From Lactobacillus selangorensis (GTDB lineage Bacteria > Bacillota > Bacilli > Lactobacillales > Lactobacillaceae): 64,000 nt of DNA. This document shows, piece by piece, positions 55,334-64,000 of the stretch. Numbering within the stretch: position 1 is the first letter of the stretch; each line of letters starts with the position of its first letter. The notes under the pieces are model-generated. The model searched no databases and had not been told where the DNA came from. It saw nothing but the letters and a program-made list of their open reading frames with translations. The position numbers were made by a program, and so were the translations under genes. Where the stretch lies: positions 310,001 through 374,000 of the forward strand of contig NZ_JQAZ01000002.1 of NCBI RefSeq assembly GCF_001437205.1, written 5' to 3'.

Positions 55334-56641
55334 ATGAAACAGAAACCACGGGATGAGGCGGGTCACTTCCTAGGATTAGTGCCGCTGCTCTTCTTTCTGG
55401 TCGTCTACATCAGTTCCGGTGTTGTCTTCAATAATTTTGATGCGATGCCCTTGCTGGTGGCGATGATCTTGGCAACAATTCTGGCATTGGCGCTGAATCC
55501 CCATGAACGATTAAATGAAAAACTGGCTGTTTTCTACAAAGGGGCTGGTCAGGATACGATGATTCTGATGATCGTCATTTTTATGCTGGCGGGTGCTTTT
55601 TATTACGTCACCAAATCGATGCACGCCGTCGATACAGTCACCATGCTGGGCCTGCGTTTCCTGCCGAAAAACTTTATTATTCCTGGTGTCTTCGTTTTGG
55701 GCTGTCTGATTAGTTTTGCGATGGGGACTTCGATGGGGACGGTCGCTGCGTTGATGCCGATCGCCGCCCAAATCGGCCAGATGGCACATATTAGTTTGCC
55801 GTTATTGGCTGGAGTCGTTGTCAGCGGCGCTATGTTCGGTGATGATTTATCGCTGATTTCGGCGTCGGCGATCATTTCGGCTCAGACCCAATCCGTCTCG
55901 ATTTTCGCCAAGTTCAAGACGAATGCGATTATGGTCCTGCCGGCGTTCATCCTGACGACGCTCTTATTAGCCTTCGTGCCAGTTGGGACATTTTCCCTTG
56001 GCATGTATAAAGCCGTCCAGTGGCTCAACCTACTGCCTTATGTGCTGGTAATCGTCCTGTCGTTTATGAATCTCAATGTGCTAATCGTCCTGACACTAGG
56101 AATCATTTCGGCGGTGCTGATCGGCCTGTTCCATGGCGACTTTACGTTCATCCAGTCGCTCAGTCTGATTCATAAAGGAATCTTATCGATGGCCGATGTG
56201 TCGTTCATTTCAATCATCGTCGGCGGTTTGGCGGCCCTGATGGAGCACATGGGCGGCATCCAGTGGCTGCTGCAGCGGATTACCAAACATGCCCACAGCT
56301 CGATTGGCGGCAAATTTGCGATTGCCTTCCTGATTTTATTGCTCGACGTAATCACGACCAACAATACGGTTTCTGTGATGATTGCTGGGCCAATCGCCAA
56401 AAAGCTGGGACATAATTACCACATTTCGCCATCCTACACCGCCAGCATCCTCGATATCTATTCCTGTGTTGGTCAGGGACTGATTCCTTATGGCGCCCAA
56501 TTATTGATGGCGTCGTCACTGGTCGGAATTTCAGCAGCCTCAATTGTGCCGTACAGCTGGTATTGCATGCTGCTGTTTGTCATTTCCAGCCTGTTTCTGC
56601 TCAGTCCGTATTCGCCGAAAGAAAATCAGCTGCGCATCTAA
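55334..56641 (+). CDS. NhaC-family Na+/H+ antiporter
   Basis: A 435-residue membrane protein with about 11-12 helices. SFAMGTSMGTVAALMPIA and VVSGAMFGDDLSLISASAI are NhaC-family signatures, the latter with the conserved acidic pair. It would exchange Na+ (or an organic acid pair as in MleN) for H+. No malolactic genes are adjacent, so the Na+/H+ role is favoured. Confidence 0.85.
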   Translation: MKQKPRDEAGHFLGLVPLLFFLVVYISSGVVFNNFDAMPLLVAMILATILALALNPHERLNEKLAVFYKGAGQDTMILMIVIFMLAGAFYYVTKSMHAVDTVTMLGLRFLPKNFIIPGVFVLGCLISFAMGTSMGTVAALMPIAAQIGQMAHISLPLLAGVVVSGAMFGDDLSLISASAIISAQTQSVSIFAKFKTNAIMVLPAFILTTLLLAFVPVGTFSLGMYKAVQWLNLLPYVLVIVLSFMNLNVLIVLTLGIISAVLIGLFHGDFTFIQSLSLIHKGILSMADVSFISIIVGGLAALMEHMGGIQWLLQRITKHAHSSIGGKFAIAFLILLLDVITTNNTVSVMIAGPIAKKLGHNYHISPSYTASILDIYSCVGQGLIPYGAQLLMASSLVGISAASIVPYSWYCMLLFVISSLFLLSPYSPKENQLRI

Positions 56642-56648
56642 AATAGGC

Positions 56649-56677
56649 TTGACCTTTGCCTCAAAATTGGTTATGGT
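56649..56677 (+). promoter_or_regulatory. Sigma-A promoter of the pyr operon
   Basis: TTGACC (56649-56654), 17-bp spacer, TATGGT (56672-56677), just upstream of the PyrR leader. Confidence 0.75.
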
Positions 56678-56699
56678 TAGTAACAATCAAACGAGTGCT

Positions 56700-56800
56700 T
56701 TAATTCGGTTCAGAGAAGCCGGAAAGCTGACGGAGTAAGTCCGACCCAATGGGGATCGTCTAGTTAGCTGTAGGCAGATCTCGTTGGGGCGGACTTTTTA
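56700..56800 (+). promoter_or_regulatory. PyrR-type attenuator leader
   Basis: GGTTCAGAGAAGCCGG (56708-56723) matches the PyrR-binding loop (CAGAGA flanked by pairing arms). It is followed by a terminator whose arms are AAGTCCGACCCAA (56737-56749) and TTGGGGCGGACTT (56784-56796), ending in a T run. With UMP-bound PyrR the terminator would form and shut off pyrFED. Confidence 0.8.
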
Positions 56801-56829
56801 TTTGCACTCAAAAAATTCAGGAGGCACCT

Positions 56830-57549
56830 ATGAAACCAGTCATCATTGCGTTAGATTTCGAAAATCGGCACCAGACGGAACAGTTTCTAACTCTTTTTGA
56901 TGCGGCACCGAAAAAGCCGGTCATCAAGGTCGGCATGGAACTCTTTTATCGCGAAGGTCCTGCCTTTGTCCGTGATTTGGCGGCGCAAGGCTATGCAATT
57001 TTTCTCGATTTAAAATTGATGGACATTCCGCACACCGTTGAAATGGCGATGCAGCAGCTGGCCCAGCTCGGAATCGCTTACACGACCATCCATGCCAACG
57101 GCGGCTCGGCGATGATTCAAGCGGCTAAAAAAGGCCTGACCACCGGCGCCGCAAAAGCGGGTCTGCCGACACCAAAGCTTTTGGCCGTCACCGAACTAAC
57201 TTCGATTACGCCGGCAATGCTGAAAGATGAATTGCACGTCGACCTGCCGATGCAGGCTGAAGTGGTGGCCCTGGCCGAACTTGCCCAGCAGAACGGTGCG
57301 GATGGCGTCATCTGCTCGCCCCAAGAAGTGCCGGCATTGCAACAGCATTTACCGCAAGATTTCTTATTTGTCACACCTGGAATTCGACCCGTCGGTGCGG
57401 CCAAAGACGACCAAGCACGTGTCGCCACGCCAGCAGAAGCCGCCCAGCTTGGCAGTTCAGCGATCGTCGTCGGCCGACCGATTACTTTGTCACAAACACC
57501 GTTCGCCACTTATCAGCAGATTAGAAAGGAATTCAATGCTCATGACTAA
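56830..57549 (+). CDS. pyrF: Orotidine 5'-phosphate decarboxylase
   Basis: A 239-residue enzyme: IALDFENRHQ, KVGMELFYREGP, the catalytic LDLKLMDIPHTV (Asp/Lys/Asp) and TPGIRPVG. It makes UMP from OMP, the last step of pyrimidine synthesis. ATG 56830 follows CAGGAGG. First gene of a pyrF-pyrE-pyrD operon behind a PyrR attenuator. Confidence 0.95.
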   Translation: MKPVIIALDFENRHQTEQFLTLFDAAPKKPVIKVGMELFYREGPAFVRDLAAQGYAIFLDLKLMDIPHTVEMAMQQLAQLGIAYTTIHANGGSAMIQAAKKGLTTGAAKAGLPTPKLLAVTELTSITPAMLKDELHVDLPMQAEVVALAELAQQNGADGVICSPQEVPALQQHLPQDFLFVTPGIRPVGAAKDDQARVATPAEAAQLGSSAIVVGRPITLSQTPFATYQQIRKEFNAHD

Positions 57550-58189
57550 AACAACGATTATTGATGGCCTTTTACAAGCCAATGCGATTCAAATTTCTCC
57601 AAACGAGCCGTTTACATACGCCAGCGGGATTTTATCCCCGATTTACACCGATTTGCGGGTCACCATTTCCTATCCGCAACTGCGGCGGCAAATTGCGACT
57701 GGCCTGGCGGAACTGATTGCCGCCAATTTTCCCGAAGCAACGGTCATCGGCGGTGTCGCCACTGCTGGTATCCCGCATGCTGCTTGGGTCGCCGCTGAAC
57801 TCGACCTGCCGATGGTCTACGTCCGTTCCAAACCAAAAGACCACGGTACCGGCAAACAAATCGAAGGTAAATTGACGAAGGACGATCAGGTCGTTCTGAT
57901 CGATGACCTGATTTCCACCGGTGGCAGTGTGCTTGGGGCCGTCAAAGCTGTCCGTGACTTTGGAGCCGACGTTGCCGGTGTGGCGGCCATTTATTCCTAC
58001 GAACTGCCGGATGCCGACCAGAACTTTGCAGCGGCCGACACCAAATTGGTTCATTTGACTGGTTTCTCCACTTTGGTCGGTGAAATGGAACAGACCCATC
58101 GCCTTTCTGATGACGACCTGCAGATTCTCAAAAATTGGCATGCCAAACCATGGGGCAAGAAACGGGAAGAGGACGCTAAAAATGATTGA
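57536..58189 (+). CDS. pyrE: Orotate phosphoribosyltransferase
   Basis: A 217-residue type I PRTase: [32 protein letters not shown] (flexible loop) and the PRPP motif [18 protein letters not shown]. It joins orotate and PRPP to give OMP. Start 57536 overlaps the end of pyrF; ATG 57542 is an alternative with longer spacing from AAAGGA. Confidence 0.95.
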   Translation: MLMTKTTIIDGLLQANAIQISPNEPFTYASGILSPIYTDLRVTISYPQLRRQIATGLAELIAANFPEATVIGGVATAGIPHAAWVAAELDLPMVYVRSKPKDHGTGKQIEGKLTKDDQVVLIDDLISTGGSVLGAVKAVRDFGADVAGVAAIYSYELPDADQNFAAADTKLVHLTGFSTLVGEMEQTHRLSDDDLQILKNWHAKPWGKKREEDAKND

Positions 58190-59120
58190 TTTGACAACCA
58201 CTTTAAATAAATTGCATTTTAAAACGCCGCTTATGAATGCGGCTGGCGTTCATTGTGCGACCACGACGGAATTGGACGACTTGCTGGATTCGCAGGCGGG
58301 CGGACTGGTAACCAAGAGTGCCACTTTACAGCCCCGCACCGGCAATCCCGACCCCCGTTACGCTAATTTGCCCTTCGGCAGTATCAATTCAATGGGTCTG
58401 CCTAACCAAGGGCTCGATTACTATTTGAACTATGCCAACGCAACGGCACTGACGCATCCCGATTTTCCGATTCTTTTGTCGCTGGCCGGCCAGAGTTTAG
58501 CTGAAAACCTGCAGATGCTTGAACGCATCCAAGCCAGTGCTTTTTCAGGCCTAACCGAATTAAACCTGTCGTGTCCGAATGTGCCTGGCAAGCCGCAGAT
58601 CGGATATGATTTCGACCAGATGAAGACAATCTTGACGGCAGTGTTTCAGACTTTCAACCAGCCGTTAGGCATTAAATTGCCGCCCTATTTCGATTTGGCG
58701 CAATTCGACTTGGTTGCTGACATCTTGAATCAGTTTCCCTTAGCCTTCATCAACACCATCAACAGTGTCGGCAACGGCCTTTTCATCAACTTAGAAACCG
58801 AAACGACCGTCATCAAGCCCAAGGGCGGTTTCGGCGGCATCGGCGGTTCCTACGTCAAACCAGTCGCACTGGCAAATGTACGGGCATTTCGGCAACGGCT
58901 CAACCCTGCCATTCAGATTATCGGCACCGGCGGCGTGGTCAGCGGCGGCGACCTCTTCGAACTGATTCTCTGCGGCGCTGATGTCGTTCAAATCGGAACG
59001 ACGCTCGCCCAAGAAGGCACACCGGCTTTCGGACGCATCTTAACCGAGCTCGAACGGATTATGGCCCAAAAAGGTTACGCCACTTTGGCTGATTTCAGAG
59101 GCAATTTAAAAACGTTGTAA
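58182..59120 (+). CDS. pyrD: Dihydroorotate dehydrogenase, class 1A
   Basis: A 312-residue enzyme: [26 protein letters not shown], the class 1 catalytic [12 protein letters not shown] (Cys base), and FMN-phosphate motifs [11 protein letters not shown] and VVQIGTTL. With no pyrK partner and this motif set it is the fumarate-using, soluble class 1A (PyrDA) of lactic acid bacteria, which works without respiration. Start 58182 overlaps pyrE by 8 bases. Confidence 0.93.
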   Translation: MIDLTTTLNKLHFKTPLMNAAGVHCATTTELDDLLDSQAGGLVTKSATLQPRTGNPDPRYANLPFGSINSMGLPNQGLDYYLNYANATALTHPDFPILLSLAGQSLAENLQMLERIQASAFSGLTELNLSCPNVPGKPQIGYDFDQMKTILTAVFQTFNQPLGIKLPPYFDLAQFDLVADILNQFPLAFINTINSVGNGLFINLETETTVIKPKGGFGGIGGSYVKPVALANVRAFRQRLNPAIQIIGTGGVVSGGDLFELILCGADVVQIGTTLAQEGTPAFGRILTELERIMAQKGYATLADFRGNLKTL

Positions 59121-59124
59121 TTTT

Positions 59125-59165
59125 AAAAAAAAGGTGCCGGCAAAATTTTTGCCGGCACCTTTTTT
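59125..59165. terminator. Bidirectional terminator after pyrD
   Basis: AAGGTGCCGGCAAAA / TTTTGCCGGCACCTT, a 15-bp stem with A and T runs, shared with the converging ATPase gene. Confidence 0.95.
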
Positions 59166-59172
59166 GATGCTT

Positions 59173-61425
59173 TCATTTATGCTGATAAAAACCGACTTGA
59201 ATTGCATCCAGAATAATCCCAACGATTAACACGAGCACAAAGACGATTCCAATCCACGCCCAGCTGATTGCTGTTACAGCCACTCCAGTTACTGACAGAA
59301 CGATTGCCAAGAGGCAGTTCAATGTGATTGCCGTTAAGACCCCGTTGCTGGGGCGGCTCTGCCAGAAGAATTTCTTGGTTCTGGTCATCAAAATCGTCAG
59401 CATCGCACTGAACAAGAGGTATAAGAATAAAATGGTGCTGACTTGTCCATGCGCCATGCCGCTGGCAACGAGTTCGTGTCCGAAGACAATTCCGGTAACA
59501 ATCCAGCCGACTGTGAAGACACTCGCCAACCGTGATAATTTGCCCAGATTCCAAGTTTCGGGATGGGTCGTAATTGTCGTATTGTCGGTGCCTAGCGCCA
59601 ACGTTACCAAGTCGTTGAGGATCGCGACGAGTACGATCGCATTCAGGCTCAGCGGGAAGAAATGGGTGACGAGGTAGCCGACGGTCAGAAGCACCGTCAA
59701 TTCAGCTGTTCGAGCTAGTTTGGTGATCGTCCAAGTCATCATCCGGGAATAAACCCGATGGCCGCTATCGAGCAAGTCGACGATGCGGCTCAATCCGTCG
59801 ACCATTAGAATTACTTTGGCAGCCTTCTTGGCGATATCGACCGCCGACTTGACGGCGATGCCGACGTCAGCTTGTTTCAAAGCGGGTGCATCGTTGACGC
59901 CATCGCCGGTCATTCCGACAATATAACCGGCCTGCTGGAACTGTTTGACGATCGCCAGTTTGTTTTCTGGCAGAACATCGGCGATGCCGGCCAATTGAGC
60001 GAGCTGCGGTTTCTGTGCCAAATCAGCTGAGGAAATAACCTGGCCGTCCAATCCGACTTCGGTAGCGACTTTTTGGGCGGTTGCCTGCCCATCGCCCGTC
60101 AGCATAATCACTTTGACACCACGTGCTTTGATGGCCGCAATCGATTTGGCGCTGTCCGGACGAGGCTGGTCCTGCAAGGTAAAGACGCCGACGACTTGGT
60201 CATCGACAGCCAGTGCAACTTGCCGGCCTAACACATTTTTGTCGGCGGCATGCCCTGTCAAAACGTGGTAAGAACCAAGTTTGATACGTGCGGATTTGCC
60301 ATTGACAGGAACTGTGAGTGCTGAATAACCGACTTGGGGGTTGAACAATAAATTGTCCGTTCCCGTCAAAGGTTGAGCCTGATGCCGATGTGCCGCCATT
60401 TGAATAGCGCGATCGACTTCACTAGGTGCTTTGAAGTCCGTTGCGGAGACAGCCAGTGTCAGTAATTGCTGGTCTGAAAATTGCTTGCCGATTGGCGTAA
60501 TCTTGATGACTTCCGGCTTGTTGGCCGTAATCGTCCCCGTTTTATCCACCAACAGCAAATTCAAATTGGCTGCATTCTGAATCCCAGTCAGATCACTGAC
60601 TAGGACCTGTTCCCGACTCAGCGTCCGTGCTTCAACCGAATTGGCAACCGCAAAGCTCGATGGCATTGCAATCGGGATTGTCGCAATGACCAGCACCGCT
60701 AAAAACGGTGCGAGTGCCAAAATGTTTTCACCCCGAATTAAGGCTGCAATGGTTAAGATTACGGCTAAAACGGCGTCGAGAATTGCTAAGTACTGGATTA
60801 CTTTACCCAACAGCTTTTGCAAATGACCTGGTGATTGCGAAGTTGAGACCAATGTGATGGTTTTCCCAGCCCGACTATTTTTGCCAGTGGCTGTGACCTG
60901 AGCTAAAGATTCACCCCATTCAACGGCCGTGCCGGCATACGCTGTCGCGTTCGGGTCGTGTTTGACGGCCTGCGATTCGCCAGTAATACTGCTTTCGTCG
61001 ACTTCCAGCGGTGCTGTCAGAATTTCGACATCGGCCGGAATGACATCGCCGCTTTTCAGCCGGATGACATCGCCAACGACTAATTCTTTAGATGGGACTT
61101 GCTGCCACTGGCCATCTCGTAAAACACTGACTAACGGCACCAGCTGCTGGGTCAGATTGCCCAGCACTTTGCTGGCTCGTTTTTCCTGAACGGCCCCATT
61201 TACGGCGGCAAACAAAAGCAACAGCAACACAAAAACGGCTTGAACCCATTTTCCCAATGCAAACTCCAGCAGCAACGCCACTTCCAGAATCCAGGCGGAC
61301 GGTTCCCATAATCGTTTCAAAACGGAGCCCCAGAATGTTGTTTGTTTCATGGCCACTTCATTGGGCCCATCCTGCTTCAGTTTCGTCTGTGCCTGTGCAC
61401 TCGTTAGTCCCTGAACTTTTTCCAA
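59173..61425 (-). CDS. P-type cation ATPase, P3A proton-pump type
   Basis: A protein of about 750 residues. N-terminal cation_ATPase_N (GLTSAQAQTKLKQDGPNEV), actuator loop SITGES (TGE), phosphorylation site DKTGTIT, and TGDGVNDAPALK hinge. No metal-binding head is present. The layout fits the PMA1-like P3A H+-ATPases found in some lactobacilli. GTG 61434 overlaps the GGAGG, so TTG 61425 (8-base spacing) is favoured as the start. Ion is inferred; Mg2+ or Ca2+ types are less likely. Confidence 0.8.
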   Translation of the reverse strand: MEKVQGLTSAQAQTKLKQDGPNEVAMKQTTFWGSVLKRLWEPSAWILEVALLLEFALGKWVQAVFVLLLLLFAAVNGAVQEKRASKVLGNLTQQLVPLVSVLRDGQWQQVPSKELVVGDVIRLKSGDVIPADVEILTAPLEVDESSITGESQAVKHDPNATAYAGTAVEWGESLAQVTATGKNSRAGKTITLVSTSQSPGHLQKLLGKVIQYLAILDAVLAVILTIAALIRGENILALAPFLAVLVIATIPIAMPSSFAVANSVEARTLSREQVLVSDLTGIQNAANLNLLLVDKTGTITANKPEVIKITPIGKQFSDQQLLTLAVSATDFKAPSEVDRAIQMAAHRHQAQPLTGTDNLLFNPQVGYSALTVPVNGKSARIKLGSYHVLTGHAADKNVLGRQVALAVDDQVVGVFTLQDQPRPDSAKSIAAIKARGVKVIMLTGDGQATAQKVATEVGLDGQVISSADLAQKPQLAQLAGIADVLPENKLAIVKQFQQAGYIVGMTGDGVNDAPALKQADVGIAVKSAVDIAKKAAKVILMVDGLSRIVDLLDSGHRVYSRMMTWTITKLARTAELTVLLTVGYLVTHFFPLSLNAIVLVAILNDLVTLALGTDNTTITTHPETWNLGKLSRLASVFTVGWIVTGIVFGHELVASGMAHGQVSTILFLYLLFSAMLTILMTRTKKFFWQSRPSNGVLTAITLNCLLAIVLSVTGVAVTAISWAWIGIVFVLVLIVGIILDAIQVGFYQHK

Positions 61426-61543
61426 AAATGCCACCTCCTCAAAACTTTTTTATCACACCAGTGTAGTCCTTTTTTGATAATGAGGGGCACTATTTCATTC
61501 GAAAATTGATATTAAAAATCTAATCGAATTCGAGCAGCCACTC

Positions 61544-61587
61544 AAAAAGGCCCTTAAATGCACTTTTGGCATTTAAGGACCTTTTTT
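61544..61587 (-). terminator. Terminator after htrA
   Basis: CCTTAAATGC / GCATTTAAGG stem with outer AAAAAGG/CCTTTTTT arms, 6 bases past the htrA stop. Confidence 0.9.
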
Positions 61588-61592
61588 AATCT

Positions 61593-62837
61593 TTAATCAG
61601 CGGTTTTAGTCAGATGGACTTGAACTGATTTAAGGTCGCTGCCCCGATAGTAACCAAGCTTGATCGTCGCACCGACTTTATACTTGTAGAGTTCGGTGTG
61701 CAGTTCGGCCACACTCGTGACTTTCTTCCCATTAACGGAAACAATAACATCATACTTCTTGAGTCCGGCGGCACTGGCAGGCGTATTGCTGGAGACAGAA
61801 CCAATAACAACCCCGCTGGTGATGCTGGATGGCAGCTTCAGAATCGACTTCTGCTGCGACGACGAAACATTCGATAAGTCTAAGACTTTGACGCCGAGAG
61901 CTGGACGCTTGACCTTTCCATCGGTAATCAATTGATCGATAATCGAAACAACTTGGTCGCTTGGAATGGCAAAGCCCATCCCTTCGACGGAGGAACCATC
62001 TGTGCTTGAGGATAATTTCATCGAGTTGATTCCAATCACTTGGCCGCCCATATTGACTAACGGACCACCTGAATTCCCAGGATTGATGGCAGCATCGGTT
62101 TGGATAACAGTCTGTTCCCCAGTTTCCTGGCCAGTATCTTCATCGGTCACAGCGACCGTCCGGCTCTTGGCCGAAACAATCCCTTGCGTGACACTAGTAG
62201 CATATTCAGAACCTAACGGCGACCCGATAGCAATGACCGGTTCGCCTGCCGTAATCGCACTGGAATCGCCAAAGGTGGCAACGGTCGAAACCTTGCTGCC
62301 GTCGATTTTAAGAACGGCCAAATCGGTCGCACTATCCGTCCCGACTTTCGTGGCGGTCAGTTTAGTTCCGTCGCTCAAAATCACTTCGAGCTTATCGGAA
62401 CCGCTGACAACGTGGTTATTGGTGACAATATACGCCGATCCGTCTTCTTTTTTATAAATGACCCCAGACCCTTCGCTGTATTCTTCGAGCTTGCTAGAAC
62501 TGCTGCTGCTATCCGAATTAGTATCCCCATTGGTCGTGCCGCCGCTGCCGAACAAACTGCCAAAGTCAGAATCGGAACTGTCCTGTTCCTTCTGCAAATT
62601 GATGACAGAAACAACCGCACCCTTAACCTTGTTGAAAGCTTTCGTATAGTCGCTGGTTGTTTTAACCGTGACATTACTGATTTCGGCGGTACCGGCTTTC
62701 TTCGGCACACTCGTTGTGGCTGACGACGAAACATTATTATCGATATAATGGGCTGCAACACCGCCCCCGACGCCGCCGCCAATCAGCGCTGCGACGATAG
62801 CAATCAACGTTGTTTTACCGATCCCTGAATTTGCCAT
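61593..62837 (-). CDS. htrA: HtrA/DegP-type serine protease
   Basis: A 414-residue membrane-anchored protease. The N-terminal helix (TTLIAIVAALIGGGVGGGVAA) anchors it, then a Ser/Gly/Asp-rich linker (SSDSDFGSLFGSGGTTN) follows. The trypsin-like triad is His in NNHVVSG, Asp in ATDLAVLK and Ser in NPGNSGGPL; one PDZ domain (about 315-405) ends the protein. It degrades misfolded exported proteins. Start 62837 follows TGGAGGG. It usually follows walJ in Firmicutes; here a small gene lies between. Confidence 0.95.
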   Translation of the reverse strand: MANSGIGKTTLIAIVAALIGGGVGGGVAAHYIDNNVSSSATTSVPKKAGTAEISNVTVKTTSDYTKAFNKVKGAVVSVINLQKEQDSSDSDFGSLFGSGGTTNGDTNSDSSSSSSKLEEYSEGSGVIYKKEDGSAYIVTNNHVVSGSDKLEVILSDGTKLTATKVGTDSATDLAVLKIDGSKVSTVATFGDSSAITAGEPVIAIGSPLGSEYATSVTQGIVSAKSRTVAVTDEDTGQETGEQTVIQTDAAINPGNSGGPLVNMGGQVIGINSMKLSSSTDGSSVEGMGFAIPSDQVVSIIDQLITDGKVKRPALGVKVLDLSNVSSSQQKSILKLPSSITSGVVIGSVSSNTPASAAGLKKYDVIVSVNGKKVTSVAELHTELYKYKVGATIKLGYYRGSDLKSVQVHLTKTAD

Positions 62838-62972
62838 TTTGTTAACCCTCCAGTTATCCTAATTGTTTATCTCTATCATACTGTCAAAATTTGAAGAATT
62901 TATGAATGAAATTGGCAAAATATTTCCGCTTTCATCCTTGCTAAGTCAAGCATACCACCAATTTTATCAAAT

Positions 62973-63002
62973 AAAAAAGCATTCGCCTAATGCGAGTGCT
63001 TT
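62973..63002 (-). terminator. Terminator of the 63022 gene
   Basis: AAAGCATTCGC / GCGAGTGCTTT hairpin; on the minus strand followed by TTTTTT. Confidence 0.75.
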
Positions 63003-63021
63003 CAGTGTTGCTGTTTCAGAG

Positions 63022-63276
63022 TTAATCATTGCCGATAAACTTATTGTAATCCTTCAGGAATTTGTCGTATTCATCTTCTGAATAATCGTCGTATTTGCCG
63101 GCATCATGGAGCGCACGCTTGATTTCCCAAACGGCCTTCTCGGTTTCAAACCAGCCGCGCGTCTTGTGACCCTCAGCGTCATCTGTGTTTGCCTTGGCAA
63201 TTGAATCATCGAAGTTGCTCAAAATCTTGGCAATATCATCTAATGTTTGATCTTCTTTTTTTGCATAATCTGCCAT
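63022..63276 (-). CDS. Small acidic hypothetical protein
   Basis: An 84-residue protein (MADYAKKEDQTLDDIAKIL..., ending YNKFIGND), strongly charged and probably helical, with an Asp/Tyr-rich C terminus. No family recognised. ATG 63276 with GAAGGGAG 8 bases upstream is preferred over an upstream start at 63294. Placed between walJ and htrA, with its own terminators on both sides. Confidence 0.65.
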   Translation of the reverse strand: MADYAKKEDQTLDDIAKILSNFDDSIAKANTDDAEGHKTRGWFETEKAVWEIKRALHDAGKYDDYSEDEYDKFLKDYNKFIGND

Positions 63277-63354
63277 AAAAATCGCTCCCTTCAAATTTCA
63301 TTCTTACTGTAACACTGAATGAAAATGAATGGGTAAATAACGCCTCGCCCATTT

Positions 63355-63388
63355 AAAAACGCCAGTCTTAAGCTGGCTGGCGAATTTT
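63355..63388 (-). terminator. Terminator after walJ
   Basis: CGCCAG...CTGGCG stem; on the minus strand followed by TTTTT. Confidence 0.8.
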
Positions 63389-63400
63389 CAAAAAACATCT

Positions 63401-64000
63401 TTAAACTGTGAACAATGGGTCAGCGACAGCTGGGTCTGTATCGAGAATCTTGAAATCATGGTCGACCCCCAGCCCCTGCTCCTTCATCATCGAAGCAACG
63501 GTCAGATGTGCGAGTTCCTTCATATTATTGTGCTGGCTGAGATGGCCCAAATAGATTTTCTTCGTCCGCAGGCCCATCACGTCCATGAGGGCGTTGGCCC
63601 CTTCTTCATTCGACAAATGACCTTGATCGCTCAAAATCCGCTGTTTGAGCGGCCATGGGTATTCGCCCATGCGCAGCATTTCGGTATCGTGGTTGCACTC
63701 GAACAAATAAGCTTCAGCATCCCGAATCTGGCCAGCCATGCGGTCAGAAACATACCCGGTGTCGGTCAGAACGACGAACGCCTTATCGTCATGGTGAAAT
63801 TCATAAAACTGCGGATCGGCCGCATCGTGCGAAACCGAAAAACTTTCCACATCAAGGTCGCCAAACGATTTTGTTTTATTGGCTTCGAAGAAATGAATCT
63901 GGTCATCCGGAATTTTGCCAACGGTATGTGCCATTGCCTGCCAAGTTTTCTTGTTCGCATAGACCTGCAGCCCGTAACGGCGCGCTAAAACGCCGACCCC
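63401..64000 (-). CDS. walJ: WalJ/YycJ metallo-beta-lactamase fold protein, 3' part (cut by window edge)
   Basis: The frame is open to the window edge, so the ATG at 63934 is internal. Visible residues run from GVGVLARRYGLQVYANKKTW to PLFTV. They include FSVSHDA, LTDTGYVSD (metal Asp) and GHLSNEEG, the YycJ pattern. It belongs to the walRKHIJ locus near the origin, linked to cell-wall control and DNA metabolism. The N-terminal HxHxDH metal site lies outside the window. Confidence 0.9.
   Translation of the reverse strand, partial: GVGVLARRYGLQVYANKKTWQAMAHTVGKIPDDQIHFFEANKTKSFGDLDVESFSVSHDAADPQFYEFHHDDKAFVVLTDTGYVSDRMAGQIRDAEAYLFECNHDTEMLRMGEYPWPLKQRILSDQGHLSNEEGANALMDVMGLRTKKIYLGHLSQHNNMKELAHLTVASMMKEQGLGVDHDFKILDTDPAVADPLFTV

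Overview
The window looks like a chromosomal segment of a low-to-mid GC lactic acid bacterium, most likely Lactobacillaceae. The signs are strong AGGAGG-type ribosome sites, GTG/TTG starts, an LmrCD-type drug exporter pair, a class 1A dihydroorotate dehydrogenase behind a PyrR-type attenuator, and the htrA/walJ/rlmH genes that normally lie near the replication origin in this family. Two parS-like sites and a cluster of DnaA boxes also fit an origin-proximal position. The species cannot be named from the sequence. No tRNA, rRNA, CRISPR array or transposase was seen.

Left part (1-31 kb, more GC-rich). It starts with the end of glycerol kinase, then a lone PTS EIIB, a beta-hydroxyacid dehydrogenase and a ClC channel. 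Next is a two-gene cassette (3529-9153, minus strand) that I read as a DdmDE-like plasmid-defence system: a helicase-nuclease (DdmD-like) followed by an Argonaute-like protein (DdmE-like). The helicase-nuclease is split by a one-base frameshift between helicase motifs V and VI. After this come metabolic oxidoreductases with their regulators, a secreted matrixin-like protease, LysR and AraC regulators, an MFS carrier, an LmrCD-like ABC exporter with an apparent attenuator leader, a UvrA-like ABC ATPase and a TetR/alcohol dehydrogenase pair. Many genes here are broken: an aldo/keto reductase, an acetyltransferase, a LacI regulator, a HAD phosphatase, lmrD and a zinc peptidase.

Middle part (about 31-51.8 kb, lower GC). 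An AlbA/Schlafen-type ATP-binding protein, a Mor-family pseudogene and a short unknown gene mark mobile DNA. A 24-bp sequence at 32474 repeats the 3' end of rlmH (51817-51840) in direct orientation, as expected for an island integrated at the rlmH/SCC attachment site, although no recombinase is present. The DNA between is a dense set of NAD(P)H oxidoreductases (five aldo/keto reductases, three SDRs, two NmrA-like proteins, an aldehyde dehydrogenase, two exported flavodoxins), hydrolases, an MFS exporter, a GlcU-type glucose carrier with glucose dehydrogenase, two MerR regulators and a frameshifted LysR. They share two promoter designs: a MerR type (TTGC-type -35, 19-bp spacer) and a LysR type (TTTTCA, 17-bp spacer, upstream GCATAC/GTATGC dyad). 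I infer a coordinated carbonyl/electrophile-stress regulon that makes NAD(P)H and uses it to reduce reactive carbonyls.

Right part (51.8-64 kb). rlmH is followed by five DnaA boxes, one more MerR-type promoter driving an NmrA-like reductase and its MerR gene, a dicarboxylate symporter, an NhaC-type antiporter, pyrF-pyrE-pyrD, a P-type H+-ATPase, htrA, a small acidic protein and the 3' part of walJ.
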